Source of the DNA: Beaufortia kweichowensis
Taxonomy: Eukaryota; Chordata; Actinopteri; Cypriniformes; Gastromyzontidae
Direction of reading: 5' to 3'
Assembly: GCA_019155185.1 (NCBI GenBank)
Contig: CM032817.1
Span: 7,088,034-7,152,033, forward strand
Length of the DNA stretch: 64,000 bases
The notes under the pieces are model-generated. The model made no database searches. It had not been told where the DNA came from and was given only the letters and a program-made list of their open reading frames with translations. The position numbers and the translations under genes are program-made. Of this stretch, positions 9,981-21,311 are shown piece after piece (the stretch's first letter is position 1; each line of letters opens with the position of its first letter).

Positions 9981-12720
9981 CTGCAGTCACAAGGGTAAAA
10001 ACAGTCAGAATACTGTAAAACATCATCAACATCATAGCTAAATGACTAACTCAAAATGTTTTTTGCTATGATGAGTTGACATTTCCAGCTAAAATAGATG
10101 CAGATACAGATGCAGGACATTTGAACGACTTGTCACTTATTTTAAGTAGCGAACATCATTTAGTTCATGGAATGGATCATGATTTTTATTGCATAAAAAA
10201 AGTTTTAAGTGTGTATCTGCTAAAATTTAAATTGAATTTAGTCAATGTTTAGAAATACATTAGAACGTGGCCATAACTACAGCCACAAAACTCCAATCAT
10301 GAGACCTTGAAGAGGAAATCTAAACTTTCCTGAAAGAGACTCCAAATTTTGGACGTAACATAATGTTTCCGTTGATTGGATTAAGGGATGTTTAATTTGA
10401 TCGGGTGATATTTCACTTTATGTTTGGCCCAGTCTTGCAATGCTTGGACTGATTTACTGTGACCAAAGTAAACACTTTCTGAAAAGGAACGGCAAGAGAA
10501 GTCTAAAAGCCCAATCAATTTAAAACACGAATAAACATTGTCTTAATTAAAAACAGGCTATTCGACATTTCACTTATTTCTGCTATAAAGTGGATTTTAC
10601 CTAAATCAAAACAAAATACTTCAGATGAGATTTATAAACATTCGAATCTTAACTACAGACTTGTTTTTCTCCATTGAAGAAAACAAGAGATGAGTCCTTG
10701 AACCACCGGCTCAACCCACATCAACACTACCTACATAGTCCATTCAACAGTTTTTCTCAATGTGAACAGAATATGGCCAATTATGGAACGCCTACATAAC
10801 ATAAACACATATATAGACAGAAATAACCACCTCCTCTCCTGCCCGAGGGTGTTTTTGTGAACAGCTTGTACCAAATAAACGTGTACCTTTTAGCTACTCC
10901 TAAATGAATCTCTCGGATGAGGTGCACTATGGCCGTTGCCGTGAGGAAGGAGGAGCGATCGCTGATGTCGTAAACCACCACAAAGCCGTCGGCCCAGTGG
11001 ATCTGCTCATTGAGAGTGGACTTTCCTTCACACGGCTGCCAAATAAAATCAGACATGTAAACATTCCCTTAATCAACCACTACTGATGAGACAATACGGG
11101 ATTGTAAGAACAACAGGTTTTTTGAAAGAACATTAACATAGCATGTACTTCGACAGCCCCAGTCCCTATCCACTTTCATTATATAATAAAATAGTTACTG
11201 TTCCTTTAAATCTAACCAACATATTAGCCATCTTGGGTGGTTATGTAAGGTGTATGTCTTAACAATAATATAAATGCTAACAATGCCTAATATAGTCTTA
11301 AGACAGATGGGATAAATGGAAGTGCTGAGTGTGGCTTGAAATACTCCTGGCTTTGTCTGAGAGCTCGTGAAATGATTATATAAGGCTGCAAAACACGCTA
11401 TTCTGCAATACTCATTATGCCAGCGAGACAAATGACACTGGCTGACTTCTGGCCAAGCAATAACACGTTGTAGGTCAACCCTTATGTTTCTGATGATGCC
11501 AGGCTCTCTGGAAAATGTCTAATGGAGAAAAAGTCTATAAAGAGGACTGCCCAGAATAACCCCCCCCTCTTTCTATACACATATATACAAAATATTACCA
11601 CTTACTGTATTGATACTATACACAAACCCATGCATTTGCAATGCAATTTAATATACCTAATAAAAGTACTATTAAAAGAAGAATTATGTCATTAGAGAAC
11701 AGCGAACTACACAAAATCTAAAAATACACATCAGGATAGTATACAAGTATACATTGTGATTTGTGTAAACACTGAAAACATTTTAATGCTTAAGCCACTA
11801 CCTGAGAACAGGGATCATAAAGTTCAAGATTCAGCTGCCGTCCATCAATAGACATGCGCTTTCTGTAAATGCACTCTGTAAAGACAACACAGATCGCATC
11901 AGACAGATTCCAGCACGTAAACTGATTCATGGGCACAATGTGTGTAGTCTACTACATTCATTTATGACAGAGCTCTATACAGTGACTGCTGGGTGGTCTA
12001 ACAGGTATAAAACATCCAGATATAATAACAGGTAGTCTGACATAATCAAACATTGTTTCCTGCTGAAAAAACAATAGAAAGCATCACTGGAATTTTAAAG
12101 GATTTAATGGTTATAATGGGAATTGTATTGGTTTTAATGGGAACTAAAATGGTCTCTGTTTGTTCTACTGGTAATGTGTTGGGTTCTATTGGTGGGATGG
12201 GAATAAAAAAACACCATTAAATTCAACTGGAATAAGACCAAAAGTAGATATCAGAATTTTGTATTGGTTTAAATTATAAGGGCAATTATTTAAACAAAAA
12301 ATGCTTTAGAGACCTCACATGGGTATTTAAACTACCAAATATTGACATCTGAGCTATCAGTTTGGTAAAAACCTTTTCATGGTAAGGTTGACATTTGCAT
12401 GAATTTGTTCATAAACAACTCATAGATCATAATGGTATTTGTAATAGAAACCAGTGGGATTTGTGTTGTTTTTTATATAATAATCCAATCAAATAAATTA
12501 ATAATAATAATAGAAAAATATAAATACCTGTTGATGATGCATACTCTCCAATAAATCGTCTGGTTAGAAACCGAACAATAAGTGCTGTGAACGCAAAAGA
12601 TGATACAGCAATCTTGAACGCTTATGTTATAAGTTGCATTAAAAAGTAAAAGTAAAACACACATTTACCTGATTTCCCAACACCCTCGGATCCCAGAACT
12701 GCAACTTTAATATCATTCAT
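9695..12720 (-). CDS. rergl: RERG/RAS-like small GTPase (RERGL), complete, five exons
   Basis: A Ras-superfamily GTP-binding protein of the RERG-like subfamily. Exons 12720-12669, 12584-12528, 11875-11802, 11035-10887 and 9980-9695 join in phase to 205 residues, the human RERGL length as I remember it. The N terminus [10 protein letters not shown] leads into P-loop GSEGVGKS (about residues 10-17). Further landmarks are [13 protein letters not shown] (switch I side), LELYDPCSQ where other Ras proteins have [27 protein letters not shown] (G4 base recognition) and SAA (G5). The tail [20 protein letters not shown] is nearly identical to human RERGL. No CaaX box is present, as in the family; the basic tail may direct localisation (inference). 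The substituted G3 motif suggests unusual GTP handling. Fish have rergla and rerglb; which one this is cannot be told from the window. Confidence 0.93.
9981..10886 (-). other. rergl intron 4
   Basis: About 0.9 kb, AT-rich, no repeat or exon recognised. Confidence 0.8.
10887..11035 (-). CDS. rergl: rergl exon 4
   Basis: Encodes [18 protein letters not shown] then [12 protein letters not shown] and a helix ending REIHLGVAK. Acceptor ttggcag, donor gtacac, phase 2 into exon 5. Confidence 0.92.
11802..11875 (-). CDS. rergl: rergl exon 3 (switch region, G3)
   Basis: Encodes [19 protein letters not shown] followed by YDPCSQ. Asp and Gln of the usual DTAGQ are kept but the Gly is Ser. Donor gtagtg. 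Confidence 0.92.
12100..12215. repeat. Dispersed repeat fragment in rergl intron 2
   Basis: Second copy of the element at 2165-2290 (TTGGTTTTAATGGGAACT, GGTCTCTGTTTG, AATGTGTTGGGTTCTATTGG in the same order). An inverted ACCATTAAAT word follows at about 12212. Confidence 0.5.
12528..12584 (-). CDS. rergl: rergl exon 2
   Basis: Encodes [19 protein letters not shown], the helix after the P-loop and the start of switch I. Acceptor ttcacag, donor gtattt. Confidence 0.92.
12669..12720 (-). CDS. rergl: rergl exon 1 (P-loop)
   Basis: 17 codons plus one base, from ATG through GSEGVGKS. Donor gtaaat. The start matches the conserved RERGL N terminus MND(V/I)K. Confidence 0.92.
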
Positions 12721-13030
12721 TATAGCCGATTAAAACGCGTCCAAGATCGCAAAAGAATGAAACTTCAAGATGTGTCGGATTAATGCGCGCGCCACATACT
12801 GTACCAGCGGTTCCGTCTCTCCCGCTTTTAAAACGAGTTGGTAATGCAGGTCAATGTGGTCACTCGCATCCTATAAAGGTACTGAGGTGTGTGTTGATCT
12901 CCTGCAAGGTGTTTATCAGACTCCTGCGCTCGCGTCGCCTCCCCAAACGCTCAGCGCGAGCGTCATGCAGCCCGAGCGTCCGCGGCGTTACGTCACTGTG
13001 ACGACAGCCAGCACAGCTGGAGAGCTCTGT
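12721..13030 (-). promoter_or_regulatory. rergl CpG-rich promoter with CArG and CRE-like sites
   Basis: A stretch much richer in CpG than its surroundings lies directly upstream of the rergl start codon. It contains CCTATAAAGG (12870-12879), an exact CC(A/T)6GG serum-response-factor site about 150 bases before the ATG. TTACGTCACTGTGACG at about 12989-13004 is a CRE-like near-palindrome. Promoter role is inferred from position and composition. Confidence 0.6.
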
Positions 13031-16000
13031 GGATGTTTGTTTACTGGCTTTTGACAATTTACTTCAATATGTGACAATTATGTTTACCAGTTTTGCTAAG
13101 ATATGAGATTTTAAAAGAACGATATCCAACAAAATATTTTTGATAAGGGATGAATTATGGATTTAATTGTCTCCGTTGTTTGGCTAATTCAAACCTAAGA
13201 AATAAATGACGGACAACCTTCATGACATGCGCATGATGATGTAATGTCATACTGTATTAATACTGTCATAGGATGATTTAGGATATTTCCCACCTCAACA
13301 CGGAAATAATGTCATTTATTGTTACTTTAACTACTGTAAATGTTTAATTTTACTAAACTATTGGTATCGTTGTTTTCATGTTACTTAATAGGTTTCGAAA
13401 TGTTTCTAAATTCAGACATTATTTTGGGGTTTGAGGTGGGAAATATGCTAAATCCGAGTTGTCTGGAATGCAGCATTAATACAGATCATGTGCAAATGGT
13501 CAATGTGTGATCTCAAAACCGTATAATGTCAGTAAAGCTATTTTTGCTGAAACACCTGCCCACACCATAAATACAGCTTTAGGGAAATACTTTTAATAAC
13601 CATTTTAATATTTCACACATAACACATAAGTGCTACATAGTTTAATATCTCATATTCACAGCAGATATTCATGCAGTTATTAGTAATGGCTCTACACAAA
13701 GTCTGCAGGTGTTATTTTGCTCCACCATTTATGTGTATCAGTGTATGTGAATCAGTTACATAAGCTGCTTCCCCCACATAATGAGTCATAATCATCATGT
13801 ACCATCTGAATGCAGTTTATAGCAAAGCTGTAACATAATTGCATGCAGAAGTCTGCTTATCCTAAGCAAATCTGTTTGGTTTTGAGAGAAACACGCATGT
13901 TTGTTTTCTGCAACATATGCATATGAATTGCCTTCTACCCACAAAATGATTTTGATAACAGGCACTTGTATCGACAGATTAAAAGTGGGAAAAAGTGTAG
14001 ATGAAAATACATGGGGGAGCGAGAGAGTAAAAGAGAGAGACGGAGCGAGAGAGACCCTCACCCTGGTTAAGACTGCCACAAAATCACATACTGTTGAGCC
14101 AGATGCATATGTTCAAGAAGAAGATAATCGCTATGAAAACGTGACAGATTTAAGAAAGAATTTTGTCTGAAGTGTAGCCTACTTTCTTTCTATGGCATTT
14201 GTCTTCTCTCCAACACTATCTTTCCCCAAAGCAATTTCTTTTCAAATTTGGGATGCGGATGCCAAAGTGTATATTTGTTGCTAGTGTTCTGAAGCATTAA
14301 TCAAAGTGGATTATATGACTTTGGTATTTGATTCGTCTTGGATTTAAATATGCGAAAATGACCTATGGCCAATCATTCTGGGTGCGCTTGGAAAACTCTC
14401 AAAGCCAAGACTTGCAGTACATTTAAAACAAAAAAACACAGGACTGTTTAAGCCAGACAGTCTAAAAGCTCTGATCTTAAACGGGGTGACCTATTTAATG
14501 CTTGTAATGTCTTGTATTATATTGAGCTATGGCTTTTGTTGCTGTAAAAAATCTAGTCTTTATCTAGTTCTTTGAACATAAATCATGATAGACCATCAAT
14601 ATTCCCTCTAACGTTGTCTCAGCATTACTGTTTGACAACAAACAATTTCATGATGAATGACCATTGAGTTTCTGCACTCAACAATATACAGTAAATAGTA
14701 AAACACACAGGATCAAAGAGGACAAGAGGTAAATCAAAAAGGAACGTAACAATAAAATGTTAAAACACAGATGCAGATCATCAGAAGGAAAAGCTTGAGG
14801 ATTTCTAGGTGAGGAAGCTTTTTGAGATTAATGTCTGAGGCTTTCGTTTGGTTTGGCCAGAGCTTGAAAGTGCATTGCAAAAATCTCTAAATTGAAAATA
14901 GCTGTGAGGAAAAAAGGCAATCCATAGCATAACAGATATTTTTCAAACTAATCCATCCAGACACTGAAGCTTTAAGACACAGAAATTACTGCATGAGCGT
15001 GAAGTGATAGAGCACTATATTTAGTTTTTGACTGTAATTTAATTGGCTTTTGAATATTCTCATTGGTTTTTAAAGAAACTAATACATATCTTCTTGCTAA
15101 AGAAACGGAAATATTTGTTCCCCTAAATTCAGTTTCTCATCGTCTTATCGAAAACAAAATGATGATTTAATATGCACAGAGATTAAAATTACCAATTGTG
15201 CTTTTTACTTTGGAATTTGGAGGGTTCATATTCTATCAGGACGGGGCAGGCCGGTATCACGGAGAACTAAAACAAGCGAAAATGATCTAAAAGGAACAGA
15301 ACAAACAAAAGGTTCAAATCTTATGGGCCAAACTGATGCCAACGAACAATGAATATGATACCTGGCAATTAAAAAGTAATTCTCCACTGGAAATGAAAGA
15401 TAAACACTTAGGCCTGTGTTAGGAGGAGAGAGAGAATTAAGATAAGTGGCACTTGCTTTTTATATTTAGGTAGCATGTTTAAAACGGGCCTTCCTGTGAA
15501 TTCTCAAGGGTTCGCGCGTCTCCCATAGCAACAGTATAATACACCATAGATGATTTTGCTCTCTTACAGAACCAGACGCAATATCTGTAACATTTTCCAG
15601 TTGACTAGTCGCTCTTCAAACCTGCAAAGTTCATTTCATATCGAGACTGGCTAGTGTCACAGATATCAATATTTATGCTTTGTTTATGGTACATCTGGCG
15701 ATAGTGAACGATGTTACAAGCAAATTTATAATAAAGAGTTACTATTTTAACCCTTATCACTGCTCAATTTATAACATCTATACACACGTCACAGGAAAGG
15801 AGAAAATGATTATGGGTTAGTTTGTCCTGAAGGGTGAGAAAGAGAGATAAGGGGGTTCTGCTTGTGAAAGCAATGATGTCATGGAACAAGCCATGTCTTA
15901 TCTATAAGTCTTATCTGCTTGTTTTTTTTCCTAAAAAAACTTAAATACTAAAAATGTGTAAAACACTGTGTAATTTTAATAATATGAACAATGAGGAAAC

Positions 16001-19000
16001 AATTACATAATATTTGAAAACTACATTTAGGCCTAATATTACTCAGTATACTGTAAATAATTATGGCACACTATTATATAAAATATATTTGTATTTAATT
16101 TTTTTCTATAGCATCACAACACAGCAAATCTTCCCGTTACCACCATTTCATTCTCAATGTAAGATAGCAGTCTACCCGTTTACCTGCTCTTAAAAGCATA
16201 TGCTATTTTTAGCACCAGCCAACAAAAGCCATTTCCATTCACAATGTGTTAGTAAACCTGCACACAATAACCTGTGAGATTGACTTCACAGATGTATTGT
16301 GCACCTGCTATGTAGTAAGCATGTTGTATAGAGCAAAAATCCATCAATCCATAAATGTCAATGTTTTTTTCTCTCAGCATAGGATATCAAGGTTACTACA
16401 AAAAAGAGAAAACTGTAAAAAAAAAAGCAAATAAATACATAAATCAATATACAAACAGAATGCTGTTTGATGTCAGAACCTATTGTTTTAATACATTTTT
16501 CACATCTACATTAATAACAGTCTAGATGGTAAAAAAAGAATTAGGAACAAACACGGGCAAACATATTGTTCTTAATGCTATTGTTGCCACATTTTGTTTA
16601 ACAGCTTAAACCACAGTTGCAGACTCACAAAACTAACTCCACATCCAAACAAACATGGCTATAACCAAGCACTTAATCTTGTGCAAAAACATGCCACAAG
16701 ACATAACAAACATGCCTAAAAATAGCACAAGTGGATTGGGTTGAAAGTGAGGAGTGTGTATATGTACTAAAGGATCCTAATAATTCATAATGTCAGTAAT
16801 CTCAAAGTTATTGAAAAGCTACAACACGATCGATTTTGCATTAGATCAAAGAAAAGGTTGGATGTTACAAATAGTGTCTTTCCACACAATGTTTTGTGAA
16901 GAACACACAACACTAATAACCAGACAGTCATTACCACAAAGTCTTGTATACCATCATTACACACATAACACAGAGGTGTAACTTTGCGCTATGACATAAT
17001 ACATAAATCACATAATCTCAAAGCTCATGTGACTCATCTGAAGTTTTTAAGACACTGACTACATAAGACGCTCATGATTTGCAAGCTACAGGTGTTGCGT
17101 TACTTCATCGCCAAAATAAACACGGTTTGTGTCCTTTCAAACGTTTTTTTTGCCTAAAGCATCAGTAGAAATACAGTAAAACTTGCTTGCTTTTTAAAGC
17201 TCAAAGCAGGTAAAAAGCAAGTTTTTATCAGCAGAATCGCCAGACCATCCACAAAACCAAGACGTTTTGCTATTAGATATTATTTTTGAGCACTATTTGT
17301 CAAATATGAGTAAATCCTCCTACAGGCTGCAGGACAGACTTATTCTCGCTTCTGTTCCACACACTCAATGAGACGTGGCATAATGTATGTGGGCAGTACG
17401 TTAGCTGTGACCACTTTATTGTACAAATAAAAAAACATATTTTTATGATTTTTTAGAAATAGATCTTAACATTTTCTCACAGTATTTAAATAATACAAGA
17501 CCTACGGCTCATAACAGTTGCATTACAGTAAGAAAGAACAGTGGAGTTTTGAGCAAGGAATCTAGTATATCACATTTCTGTATATGTTATCTGTGCAATG
17601 TTGTAAATTCAGGTTACCTTAAACAAAAAAAATAATCTAATGTTAATGTAAATGTTATTTTTACTGCAGAAATGTTAGTTTTATCAATGAAGTAGGTCAC
17701 GGCACATATATACTAATATTCATGGGTTAATGGACAAATGTATTATATTAAAAAATGATGTTTGGAGATCTTATAATACAAGTTATATAAACCTTTGAAT
17801 GCGACTTTGAAGGTATGACCTGAATACACACACACTTTACTCTGGATAAATCCATGCCGTTGATCTAAAAGCTACCCTTGACCGACTCTTTGATGCTCCT
17901 GTGATGCATTGTGGGAGCTCTACGACATACGACATAATGGCATGTGTCATCATAGGCCTGCTTTAAAGGTCAACAACTGTGATAAACTGCAAGAGGGCTA
18001 GACACGGTTTTCAAGCTGAGAGGTGAAATGAGGCTTTGACCTGGATATGCAGATACCGTATGGTCAGACAAGCATATAAGAAAAGGGGTTCACTATTTTA
18101 ATGCATGTCTATGGGATTTTCTTTTACCTGTGTATCGGACACAATGCAAGTCTGATCACTCAGTACAACTCTTAAATACACACAGTATGAGCAACAATAA
18201 TAGTGATGCTTAACTACTGTAATAATATTAATGTACTGTATGAAAACCATTGATTTCATCAACACATGCATAATAATGTTATTAGTACATATTTCTTTTA
18301 ATTAAACAAGGCTAAATCCCAAATCATCAAATGTAGGAGCCTATTATTAATATAGTATTTCTGCTTCCATGACAACAAATCTGCAGTTTATTGGTGTAAC
18401 TACAACACAGTCTCCAGATATTTAGAAAAAGCACCAATATCACAAAGTTCACATTTCTTAACGCTGCACATTTGGTTCAATGCTGATTGATGGTTGCTTG
18501 TTTAGTATCGGATTTTATCAATATAGATGAATTACCCAGGAAACAAAATTTTCTTTTGAGATAAATACGGCTAAATAAGCAGTCGGTGACAGGGCAGGAA
18601 CACGACCGGTCCGTCCAAGCGATGATTATATAACAAACCCGATATACCATGCGATAAAGTGTCAAAAATATCCACAGGGAACAACATCACATGTGGATTT
18701 GGGCAAAGTTACCATACGGTACAAAACTATTATAAAACAATGTGTGAAGTCGGCTGGTAAATTTCACAAAATGAACTCTAAATAGCAAAGCTATATTTTG
18801 TGAAATGAAACATTTCTTTGTTTGTTGTGCTTGTTACGTAATGTTAAATGTAAGTGGCTATCTGACCTAAAACTACACGTATGCTGGTCTTCTAAGGCCA
18901 ACCAAGCAGACCCAACTGTTCACAACACCAGAACCACATAAGAATCAGAACATGAACAACATAAAAAGTTTAAAGTCAAGAAAAAAACGACCTCACTTGT

Positions 19001-21271
19001 ATGCTCGGTAAACAGTGCCAGACTGTCTGAGTCGCTGACACTTGTTTCTTTACACACACTCCAAAACTGTAACTTAAGATCTTTCTAGAAAGCCAAACAC
19101 AGTTGATATTTAATTATCCTAAACCCCTCAGATGTGTTTCACGAGAAAAGAATTGTAAGAACGCTGGCGTTTAATGCATCAGTCCTCTCGCATGAAATGC
19201 TCCAAAAGCCGAGGGATCGCAAGGGTCAACTGCACGTGTTGTTCTACTCGTGCCGTGTGTTTTACCACGTTAATGACAACGTGGATCTGTTTCAAAGACA
19301 GAAACGGAGAGAATGTTGACTGTGCTTTACGATAAACAATGTCATAATGAACCCTGTTTGTTTTGGCTGGTGTTGATTCAAGTTAAGAGCTTAACCAAAT
19401 GACGCGAGATCCAACCAACCAACATCCACTGTGATGTCACGGACTGTGCAAACCACTTGCCGTAAGTGAACAGGACCGATTAATCACAAACGCCGAGATT
19501 GAAAGCAGAGATTTTAAGTGCGTAGATGGAAATGCATGAGAATTGGGATTGTACACGCAATGCATCCAAATCATAGATGCTTTTGAAAAACATAAATCTC
19601 ATCCAAACGTGCTTGAGCAGAACTTAAATCTCAAACGTGCATCTGAAGAGAACAACAAGATATTTAAGCAACCAGGGTCATGACACACTAAACACGAAGA
19701 AGTGTTAAAGATTAGTAAAGCCTCAAAAATCGTAATCAAGCATCTGTTTATTTCCAGGTTTAAGTAAGATCCTGAATGCCAGATTTTTTTTCTCTTAAAC
19801 ATGTTCAAAGCATAAATGAAAACAATGACCATGAATGGTGTTTTGAGTCCCGCAAGAGAATCGAAGACCGGAGAGAAAGAACAATCTGAAGAGAATCTGG
19901 CATCGGCCAAAAAACGTGAGCGGCGGACCCGGAGGTGCAAATTGCAAAAACTGAGCCAAGTATGTAACTGGGTAATTTCTGGCAGTTTCAAAAACAAGAT
20001 CTGTTGAATCAGTCTCGACCGAGTGATCCAAATGCCTGCTTTGAAACCGTAAATAGACTCAAGCTTACAATCTTAATTAGCAGGCACTGATGTTAAAGGC
20101 CAAAAAGGAGAGAACAATGTATGAATGTTTTTATCTCCTGTGTGTCCAAAAAGACAACCAAACGCTCCTTATCATCATCATCTGCCTTCTGTTGCCTCTG
20201 TAGTTACAAAAAGCTGTTTGCTGCCACCGCATGGAAATAAAACTAAAGCGCACCGTGCAAAGAGATGGTTAATATGGAAAAGATTTTCTGAAATGGTTAT
20301 GTCAAACTATAACAAAAATCACTACATTACACTGTGCAGGTGTACAACACTTAAAATCCTCATAACACATGATGTTAAACCAAACAATGTATATATACGT
20401 AACACTGTTTCAATAGAGGGCACTGTTGTATCAATTTAAGTAGATAATAAGTTAAATTTCCATTTCTCCCAGTATGGTTTAAATATCACAAATTACACTG
20501 TTAAACCTGTTATAAATTGGAATGCAAGTTCGCGCCAAATAAATGAGCTTTTATTCGTTCATATGCAAAACATACATAATATTGACCAGTGTAACAGATT
20601 TCAGTAATAGGTAAGCCCAAAACTTATAAAAAAATTGATTTAACACAAGGAAAAAACAAAACAAAACAATTGAAATACTAAATCAGCATTTTGTCTGTTT
20701 GCACTGCAGTAGATAATCAGTTGTTAACTAATATATAGGAGTACGATCATAGTAAAACAACATGCAATATATTTATATGTAGTAGCATATAAATGTCCCT
20801 TTAATCCAGTGTTAATACTCCAATTAATGTGCAAGCATAAAATGTTATTGCAACGAATCATTATATAATACAATCTTAATCACGTGATAAAATGTATTGC
20901 TGTAAAATCCCTTACAGATTGAGAATAAAATAAAGAGGATAGCTGGGTGAATGAATAGATAAATATTCTGTTATGTTTGTATTATGAATGTGTGTGTTAC
21001 ATTATGACTGTTCGATATCAGTGACGAATTGGAGGCAAACCTCAAGACATCACAGTACAAAAATCTTTCAAATGATGAATATGAAATATGTTTTAAAAAT
21101 CTATATACTTTCATAATCCCTGCATTGCACCATATTCTTTGGCACAAAACAAGCATTTTTCACATGCTATGGAGTGTATTGCATTTCTTCTAACCCAAAT
21201 CACCTCTGGGATGTTGTCCTCATCCGTGTCTCCTGGGTAGATCTTTCAGCTTTCTCACACTTTGAACCTCC
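13031..21271. other. Intergenic between rergl and the 3' end of arhgef39
   Basis: About 8 kb without a recognisable exon. Open frames up to 132 codons (for example 19599-19997 on the minus strand) show no family features. Composition is AT-rich with a purine-rich GAGA stretch near 14015-14060. The right part should include the arhgef39 3' UTR. Confidence 0.6.
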
Positions 21272-21311
21272 TCACAGAATGACACAGCTTGAGCCTGCGG
21301 ATTCCTGAGGT
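21272..21311 (-). CDS. arhgef39: arhgef39 last coding exon, CaaX terminus
   Basis: Acceptor gttaatccag, then 13 codons in the expected phase: PQESAGSSCVIL and TGA (21274-21272). Cys-Val-Ile-Leu is a classical geranylgeranylation-type CaaX box. It is short, so it depends on the splice model. Confidence 0.55.

Noticed and set aside
9677..10018. 113-codon plus-strand open frame
   Set aside because: Antisense shadow of rergl exon 5; no family features.
13901..14170. 89-codon frame with GAGA-rich stretch
   Set aside because: Driven by a simple purine repeat; no homology.
19599..19997. 132-codon minus-strand open frame
   Set aside because: No recognisable motif, no linked exons, lies in AT-rich intergenic DNA.
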